The notes: generated from the sequence alone by a model not told the origin. A stretch of DNA of 64,000 nucleotides from BS150m-G50 sp964517435 (GCA_964517435.1 CAZFEC010000010.1:1-64000), one strand, 5' to 3'. Numbered from the stretch's first letter, positions 26,048-35,337 are shown. Made by a program: numbers and translations.

Positions 26048-28399
26048 TCAGCTCCTCTCCCCTCCCTTATCCAAAATCGCCAGGGCGACCTTCTCCGCCG
26101 TGATCGGCATCGACTTGATCCTGATCCCGGTGGCGCGCGCCACCGCGTTGGCCACCAGCGAGGCGGCCGGAATCATGGTGTGTTCGCCGACCCCCCGCGC
26201 TCCGAACGGTCCGTCCGGCTGGGGTACTTCGACGATGATCGGCACCGTCTGGTCGGGGATGTCCATGGCGGTGGGGATCTTGTAGTCGGTGAAGTTGGGA
26301 TTGAGCAGCCGGCCCCGCTCGTCGAAGCGCATCTCTTCGTAGAGTGCGGTGGCGAAACCCTGCAGCAGGCCGCCGGTCACCTGACCCTCCACCAGGTCGG
26401 GATTGATCGCCCGCCCCGCGTCCACGGCCAGCGTGGCCTTCAGAATCTTCATCTTACCGGTCGCGGTGTCGATCTCCAGCACCACGCCCCCGGCGCCGAC
26501 GGTGTAGTGGACATTGGGATGCCCGCCCTGACTGGTCTCCGGGTCGCTGAGCGCGCTGGTGAATTCCGGCATGAACATGCCGCTGCCGACGATCGGACCG
26601 CCCCGGAAGGTGCCGTCCTCCAGCTGGATGCCCTGTATCACCACATCCTTCAGGGGTATCGCAAACTCCGCGTCCCGACGGCAGCGAACCGCCTCCTCCT
26701 CCAGATAGAGCTCCTCCACCGGGAACCCATGCACCCGCTGCACCAGCTCGAAGATCCTGTCGCGGGCTTCCTCAGCGGCCCGTATCACGGCATTACCACA
26801 ACCCCAGGTGACATGGGAAGCCACCGTCTGCCATTCGTAGGGATTGCGGTCGGTGTCGGGCGTCTCCACGCGGATCTTCTCCGGCGGCACGGTGAGGATC
26901 TCGGCGGCGAGTTGCGCCATCACGGTCAGGTAGCCCTGGCCGATTTCCATACCTGATACGAGGAGGTTGAGGCTGCCGTCCTCATTGAACTTCAGAAATG
27001 CGGTAGAGGAGGCGTTGGGGGGCATCGCCGGCGCTTTCCAGAACAGGGTGACCGCTTTGCCCACCACCTTGCCCGGGGCGGAGGGCTGTTCCTCCTGCTC
27101 CCATTCAATTTCAGCGGCCACCCGGTCGATCGCCTCCCGGAGGCCGTTGGCGTTCATCCTGGCGCCATAGGCCAGGGTGTCGTTTTCGCTGATGGCGTTC
27201 AGCCGGCGCAGCTCCACCGGGTCCAGCTTCAACTCCTGCGCCAGGCGGTCGATGTGCGACTCCAGCCCGAAGTTGAACTCCGAATAGCCGAAACCGCGAT
27301 AGGGGCCGCCCGGCGGCAGGTTGGTGTAGATGCAGAGCGAGTCGATCGCCACATGGGGGATGCGATAGGGCCCGGTGGCGGATAGACCGACGGCGTTTAC
27401 CACGTTGGCGCCGTATTCCACGTAGGCACCCGCGTCCCACTCCAGGACATGCTCGATGGCGGTCAGGGTGCCGTCCCGCCTGGCGCCCAGCTTGACTCGC
27501 GCCGTTACCCCCTGGCGCTGGTAGGTGTTGTAGAACTCCTGCTCCCGGCTCCAGCGCACCTTCACCGGATGGCCCTTGACGGCGGTGGCGAGCGCGGCGC
27601 CGAGGATCTCCATCGAAACGCCCGCCTTGCCGCCGAAGCCGCCGCCCACGTAGGGAGTGACGACACGGATATCCTGGTGCCGGAGCCCCAGCGGCGCCAG
27701 GGCCTCGGCGAAGAGATGGCGCTGGGTGTGCGGCGATTGCGAGGCGGACCAGAGGGTGAGCCTTCCGGAATTATCCAGTTTACCGACGATGACATGCGGC
27801 TCGATGGCGCAGTGGGCGTAGCGCGGTACCTGGTAGGTGTCCTCGAGTACCACATCCGCTTCCGCGAAACCCTGGGCGACGTCCCCTTTGCGGGTCTTGC
27901 GGAAGTGGGCGATGTTGGTGCCGCTCCGGGGGAAGAACCAGGGCACATGGGGATAGTCGCCCAGGTCGGGGTGGATCAGCGCCGCATCTCCAGCGAGCGC
28001 GTCCGCCGCGTTGAGGATCGGGGGCAGCTCCTCATAGTCGACCTCCACCAGCGACGCCGCGCGTTTGGCCGCGTGCGGGTCACGGGCGATGACCGCCGCC
28101 ACCTGCTCCCCCACGAACCGTACCCGGTCCTGGGCGAAGATGTGCCGGTCCTTCATGTAGAGACCGAACCGGTAGGGGAAGTCCGCGCCGGTCACCACCT
28201 TTACCACGCCGGGTGCCTTGGCGGCCGCCGTGGTGTCGATGCCCTTGATCAGGGCGTTGGCGTGGGGACTCTCGACGATCTCCGCGTAGAGCAGATCGGG
28301 ACCGAATTCCAGGTCGTCCACGAACTGCGCGGCGCCGGTGACCTTCTCCAGGCCGTCGATGCGGCTGACCGGTTTGCCTACGAATCGCTGTTCCTGCAT
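26048..28399 (-). CDS. Xanthine dehydrogenase family, molybdopterin-binding subunit
   Basis: Large catalytic subunit of a molybdenum hydroxylase. These enzymes add oxygen from water to an aromatic or N-heterocyclic ring, or oxidise an aldehyde. Landmarks: VGKPVSRIDGLEKVTGAAQF at the start, the cofactor segments YVGGGFGGKAG and PPGGPYRGFGYSE, and near the C-terminus GARGVGEHTMIPAA with the catalytic Glu. Length 783 is standard. It is encoded with separate [2Fe-2S] and FAD subunits, the three-gene layout of CO dehydrogenase, nicotinate and 4-hydroxybenzoyl-CoA enzymes. The substrate cannot be assigned. It is the last gene of the operon, and a dispersed repeat separates it from the [2Fe-2S] subunit. 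Confidence 0.93.
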   Translation of the reverse strand: MQEQRFVGKPVSRIDGLEKVTGAAQFVDDLEFGPDLLYAEIVESPHANALIKGIDTTAAAKAPGVVKVVTGADFPYRFGLYMKDRHIFAQDRVRFVGEQVAAVIARDPHAAKRAASLVEVDYEELPPILNAADALAGDAALIHPDLGDYPHVPWFFPRSGTNIAHFRKTRKGDVAQGFAEADVVLEDTYQVPRYAHCAIEPHVIVGKLDNSGRLTLWSASQSPHTQRHLFAEALAPLGLRHQDIRVVTPYVGGGFGGKAGVSMEILGAALATAVKGHPVKVRWSREQEFYNTYQRQGVTARVKLGARRDGTLTAIEHVLEWDAGAYVEYGANVVNAVGLSATGPYRIPHVAIDSLCIYTNLPPGGPYRGFGYSEFNFGLESHIDRLAQELKLDPVELRRLNAISENDTLAYGARMNANGLREAIDRVAAEIEWEQEEQPSAPGKVVGKAVTLFWKAPAMPPNASSTAFLKFNEDGSLNLLVSGMEIGQGYLTVMAQLAAEILTVPPEKIRVETPDTDRNPYEWQTVASHVTWGCGNAVIRAAEEARDRIFELVQRVHGFPVEELYLEEEAVRCRRDAEFAIPLKDVVIQGIQLEDGTFRGGPIVGSGMFMPEFTSALSDPETSQGGHPNVHYTVGAGGVVLEIDTATGKMKILKATLAVDAGRAINPDLVEGQVTGGLLQGFATALYEEMRFDERGRLLNPNFTDYKIPTAMDIPDQTVPIIVEVPQPDGPFGARGVGEHTMIPAASLVANAVARATGIRIKSMPITAEKVALAILDKGGERS

Positions 28400-28590
28400 T
28401 GCTCGCTCAATTGTTTACGATGCCCAAACAGTGCCTAGGGCTGCTATCATGTTGCACCCCTTCAGGGTGCTCACTCTATTGTCTACGATACCCAAGGCTG
28501 CACCCTGGGCTGGCATGTTGCACCCCGTTCCAAAGCGAAGCCCCGTACTTCGTACGCAGCCTCGCAGCGGGGCGCCCCCTCGATTATCCG
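28400..28590. repeat. Dispersed GC-rich intergenic repeat
   Basis: A mosaic of short hairpins between two genes of one operon: GCACCCC-TTC-AGGGTGC (about 28453-28471) and CCCAAGGCTGCACCCTGGG (about 28492-28511), with TGTTGCACCCC occurring twice. It resembles, on the opposite strand, the repeat at 17198-17250. Such mosaics are spread between genes in several uncultivated Gram-negative lineages. It may affect mRNA stability between the two subunit genes. Confidence 0.65.
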
Positions 28591-29079
28591 TCACTTCCCC
28601 GCCGCCAGCACGGCGTCGATGATCTGCCGATAGCCGGTGCAGCGGCAGAGGTTCCCGGCGATCGCCTCCCGGACCTCCTCCTCCGTGGGGTGCGGATTAC
28701 GCTCGAGCAATTCCGTGGTGGCCAGGACGATGCCGGGAGTGCAGAAGCCGCACTGGAAGGCGTTGCGGGCGACGAAGGACTCCTGCAGCGGCGTCGGCTC
28801 CTCGCGGGAGAGGTACTCGACTGTCTTGATTTCCGCGCCATCCGCTTCCACCGCCAGGATCAGACAACTCCGGACGCTGCGGCCGTTGAACAGAACCGTA
28901 CAGGCGCCGCAATCGCCCCGTTCGCAACCGATCTTGGGACTCTTGATCCCCAGCCTGTCGCGCAGTACATCGAGCAGGATCTCATGCGGCCACACATCGA
29001 CCGTGCGGGATTCACCGTTCAGCGTCAGGGTGATGCTGTGGCGTCCCTGCGGTGGCGTTTCCAGTTTCTTTTGCGTCAT
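28591..29079 (-). CDS. Xanthine dehydrogenase family, [2Fe-2S] subunit
   Basis: Small electron-transfer subunit, 162 residues. The plant-ferredoxin-like cluster motif is GCERGDCGACTVLFNG with a fourth Cys in RSCL; the second cluster domain has CGFCTPGIV and NLCRCTGY. This matches CoxS/HcrC/XdhC-type proteins in length and order. It carries electrons from the molybdenum subunit to the FAD subunit. Only 12 bp separate it from the FAD subunit gene, so cotranslation is likely. Confidence 0.95.
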   Translation of the reverse strand: MTQKKLETPPQGRHSITLTLNGESRTVDVWPHEILLDVLRDRLGIKSPKIGCERGDCGACTVLFNGRSVRSCLILAVEADGAEIKTVEYLSREEPTPLQESFVARNAFQCGFCTPGIVLATTELLERNPHPTEEEVREAIAGNLCRCTGYRQIIDAVLAAGK

Positions 29080-29091
29080 GATGCCACTCTC

Positions 29092-29982
29092 CTATATCAA
29101 CGGCGTTCCCAGGGCCGGTCCCGCGCCCGCCAGCCTGTCGGCGGCCGCCAGCAGGCCCCGCTCCAGCATCAGCTTTACCATGTGCAGGCGGTATTCCCGG
29201 GTGGCGCGGATGTCGGTGATGGGCGAAATCTCCTCCGGGACCAACTCCCGGGTGGCCACCAGCTGCTCCGCGCTGAGGGTTTTACCCGCCAGCAGGCTTT
29301 CGATACGGCGTCCCCGCACCGGTGTGGGCGCCACCGCTCCGAAAGCGATCCGGTACTCGTCACCGGTCAGCGCCAGGACGGCTACACTGGCCTGGGCCAG
29401 ATCCTCTCCCTGGTAGCGGCCCAGCCGCGCCCAGGCGCCGCCGTGCTTTTCCCCCGGCCGCGGCACCAGGATACCGGTCACCAGTTCGCCGCACGCCAGG
29501 GCGGTCTGCTTGGGACCGGTGAACCAGTCGGTGATGGGAATGACGCGCTCACCCCGCGGTCCCTGCACCAGCACCTCCGCCTCGTAAACCAGCAGCACGG
29601 GGCCGCCATCGCAGGAGGGCACGGCGGAACAGATGTTGCCCGCCAGGGTGGCGCGGTTACGCAGACCATTGGAAGCCACGGTGCGGGACATCTCCCCCAG
29701 CAGCGGAAACTTTTCCATCACCAGGTCCGATTCGATCAGCTGGTTAAAAGTGACCAGCGCCCCGATCCGGAGCCCGTCCTCCCTCTCTTCAAGCTGGTCC
29801 AGCCCTGCCAGCGCCTTGATGTCCACCAGGACCCGCGGATCATCCAGGCCGTCCCGCAGCCAGGCGACCAGGTCGGTGCCGCCGGCCAGCACCCGGGCCG
29901 CGTCGCCGTGCTCGGCCAGCAGCTCCACCGCCGCCGGCAGGCTCTGCGGTTTGTAGTATGCGAATTCACCCGCGATAGCCAT
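29092..29982 (-). CDS. Xanthine dehydrogenase family, FAD-binding subunit
   Basis: FAD subunit (CoxM/XdhB type), 296 residues from the ATG at 29982, which has GGGAG five bases ahead; a GTG two codons upstream is also open. FAD-binding motifs are VLAGGTDLVAWLRDG and TLAGNICSAVPSCDG. I do not see the extra iron-sulfur insert found in the 4-hydroxybenzoyl-CoA reductase beta subunit. It is the first of the three hydroxylase genes, 47 bp after the cyclase gene. Confidence 0.93.
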   Translation of the reverse strand: MAIAGEFAYYKPQSLPAAVELLAEHGDAARVLAGGTDLVAWLRDGLDDPRVLVDIKALAGLDQLEEREDGLRIGALVTFNQLIESDLVMEKFPLLGEMSRTVASNGLRNRATLAGNICSAVPSCDGGPVLLVYEAEVLVQGPRGERVIPITDWFTGPKQTALACGELVTGILVPRPGEKHGGAWARLGRYQGEDLAQASVAVLALTGDEYRIAFGAVAPTPVRGRRIESLLAGKTLSAEQLVATRELVPEEISPITDIRATREYRLHMVKLMLERGLLAAADRLAGAGPALGTPLI

Positions 29983-30029
29983 CTCCACTCCCGCTCGTTA
30001 TCGATCCATACTGCGCAGTGCGTCCTCGT

Positions 30030-30851
30030 CTAACGGCCGGGCGGCAGCATCGCCACGATCCGACACATCGACGATTCCAGCTCGATCCCTTTCAAGGGGA
30101 AGCAGCCGATCCAAACCCGCTTGTTGTTGAGCTTGTCGATATCGCCGCCCAGGTTCTCCGCGTGCACCAGCTTCCTCGGGAACAGCTTCAGATGCATGAC
30201 CTGATAGTAGGTCTCCTGCGGGAACAGCTCGTCCCACTTCCTGCCGTACTTCGCAAACAGTTTGGCTTCCGCTTTTTCGAACAGCTCCGGGTGCCAGTTG
30301 CGGATGATCGTGTTCATCGGATGGTCAGCGCTGCCGCAATCGACGCCGATCCAGTTCAACTTCATCTTCAGCGCCCACTTGTGGAACTCCGGATCGGGTC
30401 CCGGATGCTTGACGAAGTAACGGATCTCATCCGATCTGGGCTGATCCCAGCCGTACTTGTGGTAGCCGGTGTTGATGATCAGGATGTCCCCCTTCTTCAC
30501 CTCCACCTTGCTGGTGATCATCTCCGGCGAATAGAGATCGTAATCGCCCACTTCCTGCGAGATGTCGACCACCACGCCGGGACCGACCCACTCCTTCAGC
30601 GGCACCTGGCCGATGGTGCGGCCGCTGGCGTGGAAATGGATCTCGCCGTCCATGTGCGTGCCGACATGATTGCTGGTAGTGATGATCTGGCCGTTGGCAC
30701 CCTGTCCCATGTGGGCGCCGGCGATACGCTTGAAATACTGGATCCCCAGCGGCATGTAACTCGGCCAGGGCGGGGTGTGCACGCTGAGGTCCTGGGTCAG
30801 GTCGTAGAGTTTGACCCGGTCCATGAACTTGAGGAATTCTACGGTCTTCAT
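30030..30851 (-). CDS. Cyclase-family metal-dependent amidohydrolase
   Basis: Member of the kynurenine formamidase/isatin hydrolase (cyclase) family, which hydrolyses amide or cyclic amide bonds using a divalent metal. The metal motif is NHVGTHMDGEIHFH (HxGTHxDxxxHF pattern), and a later segment GVVVDIS...VKKGDILIINTGYHKYG is also typical. The start at 30851 with GGAGAT ahead gives 273 residues. Placed between the hydroxylase and the DUF1116/FdrA genes, it could open a hydroxylated ring. That role is inferred from context. Confidence 0.88.
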   Translation of the reverse strand: MKTVEFLKFMDRVKLYDLTQDLSVHTPPWPSYMPLGIQYFKRIAGAHMGQGANGQIITTSNHVGTHMDGEIHFHASGRTIGQVPLKEWVGPGVVVDISQEVGDYDLYSPEMITSKVEVKKGDILIINTGYHKYGWDQPRSDEIRYFVKHPGPDPEFHKWALKMKLNWIGVDCGSADHPMNTIIRNWHPELFEKAEAKLFAKYGRKWDELFPQETYYQVMHLKLFPRKLVHAENLGGDIDKLNNKRVWIGCFPLKGIELESSMCRIVAMLPPGR

Positions 30852-30896
30852 TTTGATCTCCAGGGCTTGAGTGACGCGGGGTGCCGCGGCACGCAT

Positions 30897-32315
30897 TTAT
30901 CTCTTTGTCGTTTGATCCAGGCTGGCGGCAAACCCCTCAAAGGCCTGCCGAAAGGGCTCCAGCGGCGCACTGAGTACACCCGCTCCCACCTGTCCGACCC
31001 CCGGCTCGCGGTGCGCGACACCGGTGTCGATGAAGGGCAGGATGTTCTTCTCAATCACCTTGCGCACGTCGATGGCGGTGGGGGTGCCGCGGAAGTCCAG
31101 GTAGGGGATCTGGTAGACGGTGTTCTCGGCGGCGGTGATCTCGTACATCTGCTGCGTGTAGTTCAAGGCGTCGCCGGTGCTGCCGCCGACGAACTGCACG
31201 ATCGCCGGGGCGGCGGCGATGGCGAAACCGCCCAGGCCGCCCGTCTCCGTGATGGAGCTGTCACCGATGTCGGGATTGGCGTCCGCTTTACTGTAGCCGG
31301 GAAAGAAGAGGGCGTCCGGGACCGCCGCGGGGCCGGTGAACCAGGTGCCGCCGGTGCCGGCCAGCTGGATGCCGAAATCGGTACCGTTGCGGGACATGGC
31401 CACCAGCAGGCTGCTGCCGGGGATGTTGCGGGCGGCGTCCAGAGTGACCTTGCAGGCGGGCATCGAGAGGTTCAGGAAGAAGTGATCGTTGTTGTTGATG
31501 AACTCCAGCACCTCCCCGGAGGTGCCCCGGTAGTCGCCGGCCTTTACGATGGCGGGTGCAATCGTCCGATAGAAGAGCGAGGTGGCCGCACGGTTGCGGT
31601 TGTGGACCTCGTCCCCCATGTGCAGCGCCTGGGCGATGATGCTCTTCAGGTCGATCTCCCCCAGCGCGGCGATCGCGTCCTTCAGCGCGGGATAGAGCAC
31701 CCCCTCCATCCACTTGAGCTTCGCCAGCACCTCTGACGAATAGGCGCCGTAGCGGAGCACCTTGCCCAGCCCTTCGTTCATGGTACAGTAGGCCTGGTTG
31801 CCGTACTCCAGGTTTTTGAGGATGAAGACCGGCATGGAGGGGGAGACGACCCCCGCCATCGGTCCCACAGTGTCATGTTCGTGACAGGGAGCGAACTCCA
31901 GCTCGCCGGAGGCCGCCAGCGCTTCCGCCGCGGCAGCGTCCGTGGCCCGCTCCTCGTAGAGCAGGGCGCCGATCACCGCGCCGCGCATCGGTCCGCACAT
32001 CCGCTCCCAGGTGACCGGCGGACCGGCGTGCAACAGCAGGTTGTCGTGCAGGCCGGGGATGACCGTGCGCGCCGGCGCCATGCCGACCAGGTGCGGCCGG
32101 CCCCGCTGGATGATCTCCACCACTTTGGCGTTGGCCGCTTCGATTTCGGCGCGGTGTTCAGCGATGATGTGCGTCGCGGCGGGATCCACCTCGACCGGCG
32201 GTTGCCACTCCACCTGTACCGATGCGGTGCCGCTGCTGTCGAGGCTCTCCCTGAAGGAGGGGAGTCCCAGGTTGATCACTTTCAGATCGCGGTTGAAGAG
32301 ATCTTTTATCGACAT
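30897..32315 (-). CDS. DUF1116 protein (YahG/YlbE-like)
   Basis: A 472-residue protein of the DUF1116 family, similar in length to E. coli YahG. It begins MSIKDLFNRDLKVINLGLPS and contains GMAPARTVIPGLHDNLLLHAGPP and FAIAAAPAIVQFVGG. In E. coli the homologues sit beside FdrA-type and DUF2877 proteins; the FdrA/YlbE/YlbF set has been linked, as I recall, to carbamoyl transfer in allantoin breakdown. The start chosen (32315) overlaps the FdrA-like gene by 10 bases; the longer frame lies inside that gene. The exact reaction here is unknown. Confidence 0.85.
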   Translation of the reverse strand: MSIKDLFNRDLKVINLGLPSFRESLDSSGTASVQVEWQPPVEVDPAATHIIAEHRAEIEAANAKVVEIIQRGRPHLVGMAPARTVIPGLHDNLLLHAGPPVTWERMCGPMRGAVIGALLYEERATDAAAAEALAASGELEFAPCHEHDTVGPMAGVVSPSMPVFILKNLEYGNQAYCTMNEGLGKVLRYGAYSSEVLAKLKWMEGVLYPALKDAIAALGEIDLKSIIAQALHMGDEVHNRNRAATSLFYRTIAPAIVKAGDYRGTSGEVLEFINNNDHFFLNLSMPACKVTLDAARNIPGSSLLVAMSRNGTDFGIQLAGTGGTWFTGPAAVPDALFFPGYSKADANPDIGDSSITETGGLGGFAIAAAPAIVQFVGGSTGDALNYTQQMYEITAAENTVYQIPYLDFRGTPTAIDVRKVIEKNILPFIDTGVAHREPGVGQVGAGVLSAPLEPFRQAFEGFAASLDQTTKR

Positions 32316-33847
32316 GATGTGTCTTCCTGCAGTTGGATGATCTCGCCCGCCAGACGGCAGGCAGCGGCGTTGGTGGGCATGACTTCGACGCCCAGTTCGC
32401 GCAGGGCGGCGACCACCCACCCCCGTTGCTGCGGATCCCGGTCGGTGCCGGTGACCGAGCAGACAACGGCGACCTGGCCCTGGATCAATACCTCCCGCAG
32501 TTCCGCCACCGGGTCGGGATTGGCGCCGTAGCCGAGCACGACATCCAGCAGAATCACCGCCGTGGTCGGGTTCGCCGCCTCCGCCAGGATCCGCTGGTTG
32601 CGCAAAGTGTAGTCGATCATCGGGTGCGGCCGGCCGACGGTGAAATCGTCGTCGCCCAGGTCCACCACCGTGTGGCCGACGCTCGCCAGAGCGTCGTCGA
32701 GCTGGAGCGCCCCGCCGGTGGGAACGTTGGAATGGAGGGGTGAGATTTTCTCGCTCAGCACAACCTGCGCCTCGGTGCAGAAGGTGCCGCCGCAGAACAG
32801 GCCGCGCAGGTGGAGGCGGGCGGGCTCCAGCTCGCTTTGCAGGCGCGCGGCGGTTTGTTTCAACTCATGGTCGCTTTGTTCAATTTCCCCGGCTACTGAA
32901 TCCGGGTCGTGATTGCGTGTGATAGCAACGGCGGCCCGAGCGGCATCTTCCAGAGTGAACAGCGGGAAGCCTTTCACGATTCGCGGGCTGCCGAGGAACA
33001 GCGTCACCACCGGTTTGGGGATCTCGGCGCAGACCCGCTCGATTTCCGCCGCGACCTCAGGGTGGGGCGGCTTGGAGATCAGGACGATGGTATGCGTGGC
33101 GGGATCCTCACCCAGGGCTTTGAGCGCGGCGAGCGAGGTGGCGCCGCCAACCTCCCGGGAGAGATCGCGGCCACCGGTGCCGATCGCCTGCGAGATCCCC
33201 AGCCCCGCGTTGTGAATGAAGCAGCTGACCTCCTGCAGACCGGTACCGGAAGCGGCGACAATGCCGATATCACCCCGGTCGACGGCGTTGGCGAAACCGA
33301 GGGGAACGCCGTTGATGATGGCACTGCCGCAGTCGGGCCCCATCACCAGCAGCTCCTGCTGTTGCCCCAGCTGTTTGAGCTCGATTTCCTCTTCGAGGGG
33401 GACATTATCGGAGAAGAGCATGACATGCAACCCCAGCTCCAGCGCCCGGCGGGCCTGGGCGGCGGCAAAGCGTCCCGCCACCGAAATCAGCGCCAGGTTA
33501 GCGTCCGGCACCGTCTCCAGGGCACCCTCCACGCTCCGTGGTTGAAAATCGGTGGTTCCCTCGTCCCGCTCCCGCGTCCTGGCGAGTTCCTCAACTACCT
33601 GTTCCACGACCCGCGCGGCGATCTCCCCGCTCTCGACCTTGAGGCTGATCAACAGATCGGCGGAGCCGGCTTCGGCGAACTCCGCCACCAGCAGACCGGC
33701 CGTCTCCAGGATGGCCAGGTTCTCCGGCGTTCCCATGACCACGGCGGCCTCCTGAACGCCATCCAGCTCCGTGATCTTGCCGGCGATATTCATCAGAGTA
33801 ACGGAGTCGTAGTAGCGTCCCTGGATGATATGGCCGGTGGTTAGCAT
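32306..33847 (-). CDS. FdrA-family protein (succinyl-CoA synthetase-like fold)
   Basis: A 513-residue FdrA/YahF-type protein. Motifs: VMGPDCGSAIINGVPLGFAN and GIVAASGTGLQEVSCFIHNA, then GLGISQAIGTGGRDL, which mirror the CoA-binding and phospho-histidine regions of acyl-CoA synthetases. The ATG at 33847 has GAGAGGA upstream; the longer frame lies upstream of this site. Downstream it overlaps the DUF1116 gene. Together with DUF1116 and DUF2877 it completes the E. coli YahEFG-like trio. No carbamate kinase gene accompanies it here, unlike many such loci. Confidence 0.88.
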   Translation of the reverse strand: MLTTGHIIQGRYYDSVTLMNIAGKITELDGVQEAAVVMGTPENLAILETAGLLVAEFAEAGSADLLISLKVESGEIAARVVEQVVEELARTRERDEGTTDFQPRSVEGALETVPDANLALISVAGRFAAAQARRALELGLHVMLFSDNVPLEEEIELKQLGQQQELLVMGPDCGSAIINGVPLGFANAVDRGDIGIVAASGTGLQEVSCFIHNAGLGISQAIGTGGRDLSREVGGATSLAALKALGEDPATHTIVLISKPPHPEVAAEIERVCAEIPKPVVTLFLGSPRIVKGFPLFTLEDAARAAVAITRNHDPDSVAGEIEQSDHELKQTAARLQSELEPARLHLRGLFCGGTFCTEAQVVLSEKISPLHSNVPTGGALQLDDALASVGHTVVDLGDDDFTVGRPHPMIDYTLRNQRILAEAANPTTAVILLDVVLGYGANPDPVAELREVLIQGQVAVVCSVTGTDRDPQQRGWVVAALRELGVEVMPTNAAACRLAGEIIQLQEDTSCR

Positions 33848-33906
33848 GGGGGTGGTGTCCTCTCGATTCTCATTCTTAATGGCATCCCGGGATTCAACCT
33901 TTTTCC

Positions 33907-34051
33907 AAGTCATTCCCGCGAAGGCGGGAATCCAGAGTTGTCATTTCTGAGTAACGCCCGCCTCAGCAGATTGCTGAGTGTGGGCAAACTTCTCCATTTG
34001 GGCAGTTATTGGTGTTGGCTGTCTAGATTCCCGCCTTCGCGGGAATGACTT
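33907..34051. mobile_element. 145-bp MITE-like element with 30-bp terminal inverted repeats
   Basis: The left end (33907-33936) and right end (34022-34051) are inverted copies with one mismatch in 30 bases. Each contains the hairpin ATTCCCGC/GCGGGAAT (33912-33931 and 34027-34046). The inside begins GTTGTCATTTCTGAGTAACG, closely related to the element at 39962-40107. There is no coding capacity for a transposase. It lies across the 3' end of the DUF2877 gene, and its right arm is translated as part of that protein's tail. Confidence 0.8.
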
Positions 34052-34990
34052 GTTCTTTGTTACCCCGCCCCTAAAGCGAATCCTGCCTGAAGCGAAGCCT
34101 TCGGCTTCGAGGTGGGCTTCGAGATGGGATTCGTGCGCACGGGTATGACGTCCGTTTTTCTCTTCTTTGCGGGAATGACTTTCCCTCCTGACCGTCATCA
34201 ACAACCCGGTGCAGAAATCGGCGCCGGAGGTCTCGCCGCGGGTCAGGAGTTGTCGGGCACAGCGGGTGATCTCAGTCTGATCAGGGTGGAGCAGAGCGGT
34301 CAGCAGTGCCTTCACCGCAACGTGGATGCGGCCCTCCTTGGCCAGGCGCAGGAAGGTGTCGGAGATGAGGTTGCCGCTTCGGGCCGCCGCGTAGATGCTC
34401 TCTACAGGCGGATAAGGGATCTGCCCGGTTGTACGACGGACAAAATTGAGGGCGATCAACATCCCGCAGATGTAATCGTCACCGCCCGGGGTCAGTCCGA
34501 AACCGCAACCCTTGACCGCCCGAACGCCGGCGATGGTATCGCCCGTCTCGATCTTCCGTACGCCGGCGGAGACTCTGTCCACCAGTGCCTGCTCGAAGCT
34601 GGTAGTGAAATTCGTAATACGTCCATCGTCCAACAGGAAGACCAAACTCCTGGGGTGAGCCTCGTCTACTATCAGCTTTTCCAGGAAGTTCAGATTGGTC
34701 AGGAGGAATTCCTCCTGCATTTCGCCACAGTTGAGATCGGAATTGAATCGGTGGCTAGGCAGGATATCCCAGTTGGCATCACCCAGGGTTATCGCATTCT
34801 CGGTTATTGTCAGAACGGAGGGTTGAGGTGGGCGGATCTCCCGCACGACGATGTTCAGCGGCCCGGCGCCCACCTCCGGCTCCACCAGGGAGACGAGACC
34901 CCCCGTTCCGCTGTAATTGATCACCCGCCGGAAGCGGGAGTGCTCCCGGTAGAGACCCGGTTGAACCCTGTCACCTACACTGATGAGCAT
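33941..34990 (-). CDS. DUF2877 protein with repeat-encoded C-terminal tail
   Basis: A protein of the DUF2877 family (YahE/YlbF-like), partner of the FdrA and DUF1116 proteins. The conserved core runs from about residue 1 to 270, with GCGFGLTPGGDDYICGMLIAL as the signature and GETSGADFCTGLLMTV near its end. The last ~80 residues (about RRESHSRKEEKNGRHTRAHE to the stop) are charged and low in complexity and are encoded by intergenic-type repeats, including the inverted-repeat element (SFPRRRESRQP). The native 3' end was probably overwritten by repeat insertion. The ATG at 34990 shares its A with the TGA of the DUF35 gene; a GTG three bases earlier is equally possible. 349 residues. Confidence 0.82.
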   Translation of the reverse strand: MLISVGDRVQPGLYREHSRFRRVINYSGTGGLVSLVEPEVGAGPLNIVVREIRPPQPSVLTITENAITLGDANWDILPSHRFNSDLNCGEMQEEFLLTNLNFLEKLIVDEAHPRSLVFLLDDGRITNFTTSFEQALVDRVSAGVRKIETGDTIAGVRAVKGCGFGLTPGGDDYICGMLIALNFVRRTTGQIPYPPVESIYAAARSGNLISDTFLRLAKEGRIHVAVKALLTALLHPDQTEITRCARQLLTRGETSGADFCTGLLMTVRRESHSRKEEKNGRHTRAHESHLEAHLEAEGFASGRIRFRGGVTKNKSFPRRRESRQPTPITAQMEKFAHTQQSAEAGVTQK

Positions 34991-35337
34991 CACGCTTCCC
35001 TGAAAACCATCCCGTAAAACTGATCGTAGGCGTCGCGCCTGACCACTTCCACCTCCCCCTTCACCGCCATCCCTATACGTGGATCGGCGCTCTCCAGCTG
35101 CCCCAGGATCTTCAAGCCGTTCTCCAGCTCTACGATGGCCAGTCCCAGCTTGGCAACCATGAAATCGGGCGGCAGGGTGTGCACCTGGGTGAAGGTGACC
35201 ACCTTGCCGGTGCGGGGCAGCGGCACCGGGTCGAATTCGTTATGCTCGTTCTCGCCGCACTTTTTGCACACCATGCGGTAGGGGTAATGCAGGTGGCCAC
35301 ACTTCCGGCACTTGTAGGCGTATATCTCCCTGATCAT
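34990..35337 (-). CDS. DUF35 OB-fold/zinc-ribbon protein
   Basis: A 115-residue partner protein of thiolase-fold enzymes. The N-terminal rubredoxin-like zinc ribbon is YKCRKCGHLHYPYRMVCKKC (CX2C...CX2C), followed by an OB-fold that starts TGKVVTFTQVHTLPPDFM. DUF35 proteins pair with thiolases in acyl-CoA condensing systems and with Ltp-type aldolases in steroid side-chain breakdown. The gene overlaps the thiolase-like gene by four bases, showing the usual partnership. Confidence 0.92.
   Translation of the reverse strand: MIREIYAYKCRKCGHLHYPYRMVCKKCGENEHNEFDPVPLPRTGKVVTFTQVHTLPPDFMVAKLGLAIVELENGLKILGQLESADPRIGMAVKGEVEVVRRDAYDQFYGMVFREA

Noticed and set aside
28399..31736. Long plus-strand frames (544 and 572 codons)
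   Set aside because: They are antisense to the hydroxylase, cyclase and DUF1116 genes, contain low-complexity R/Q/H/D-rich sequence and lack domains.
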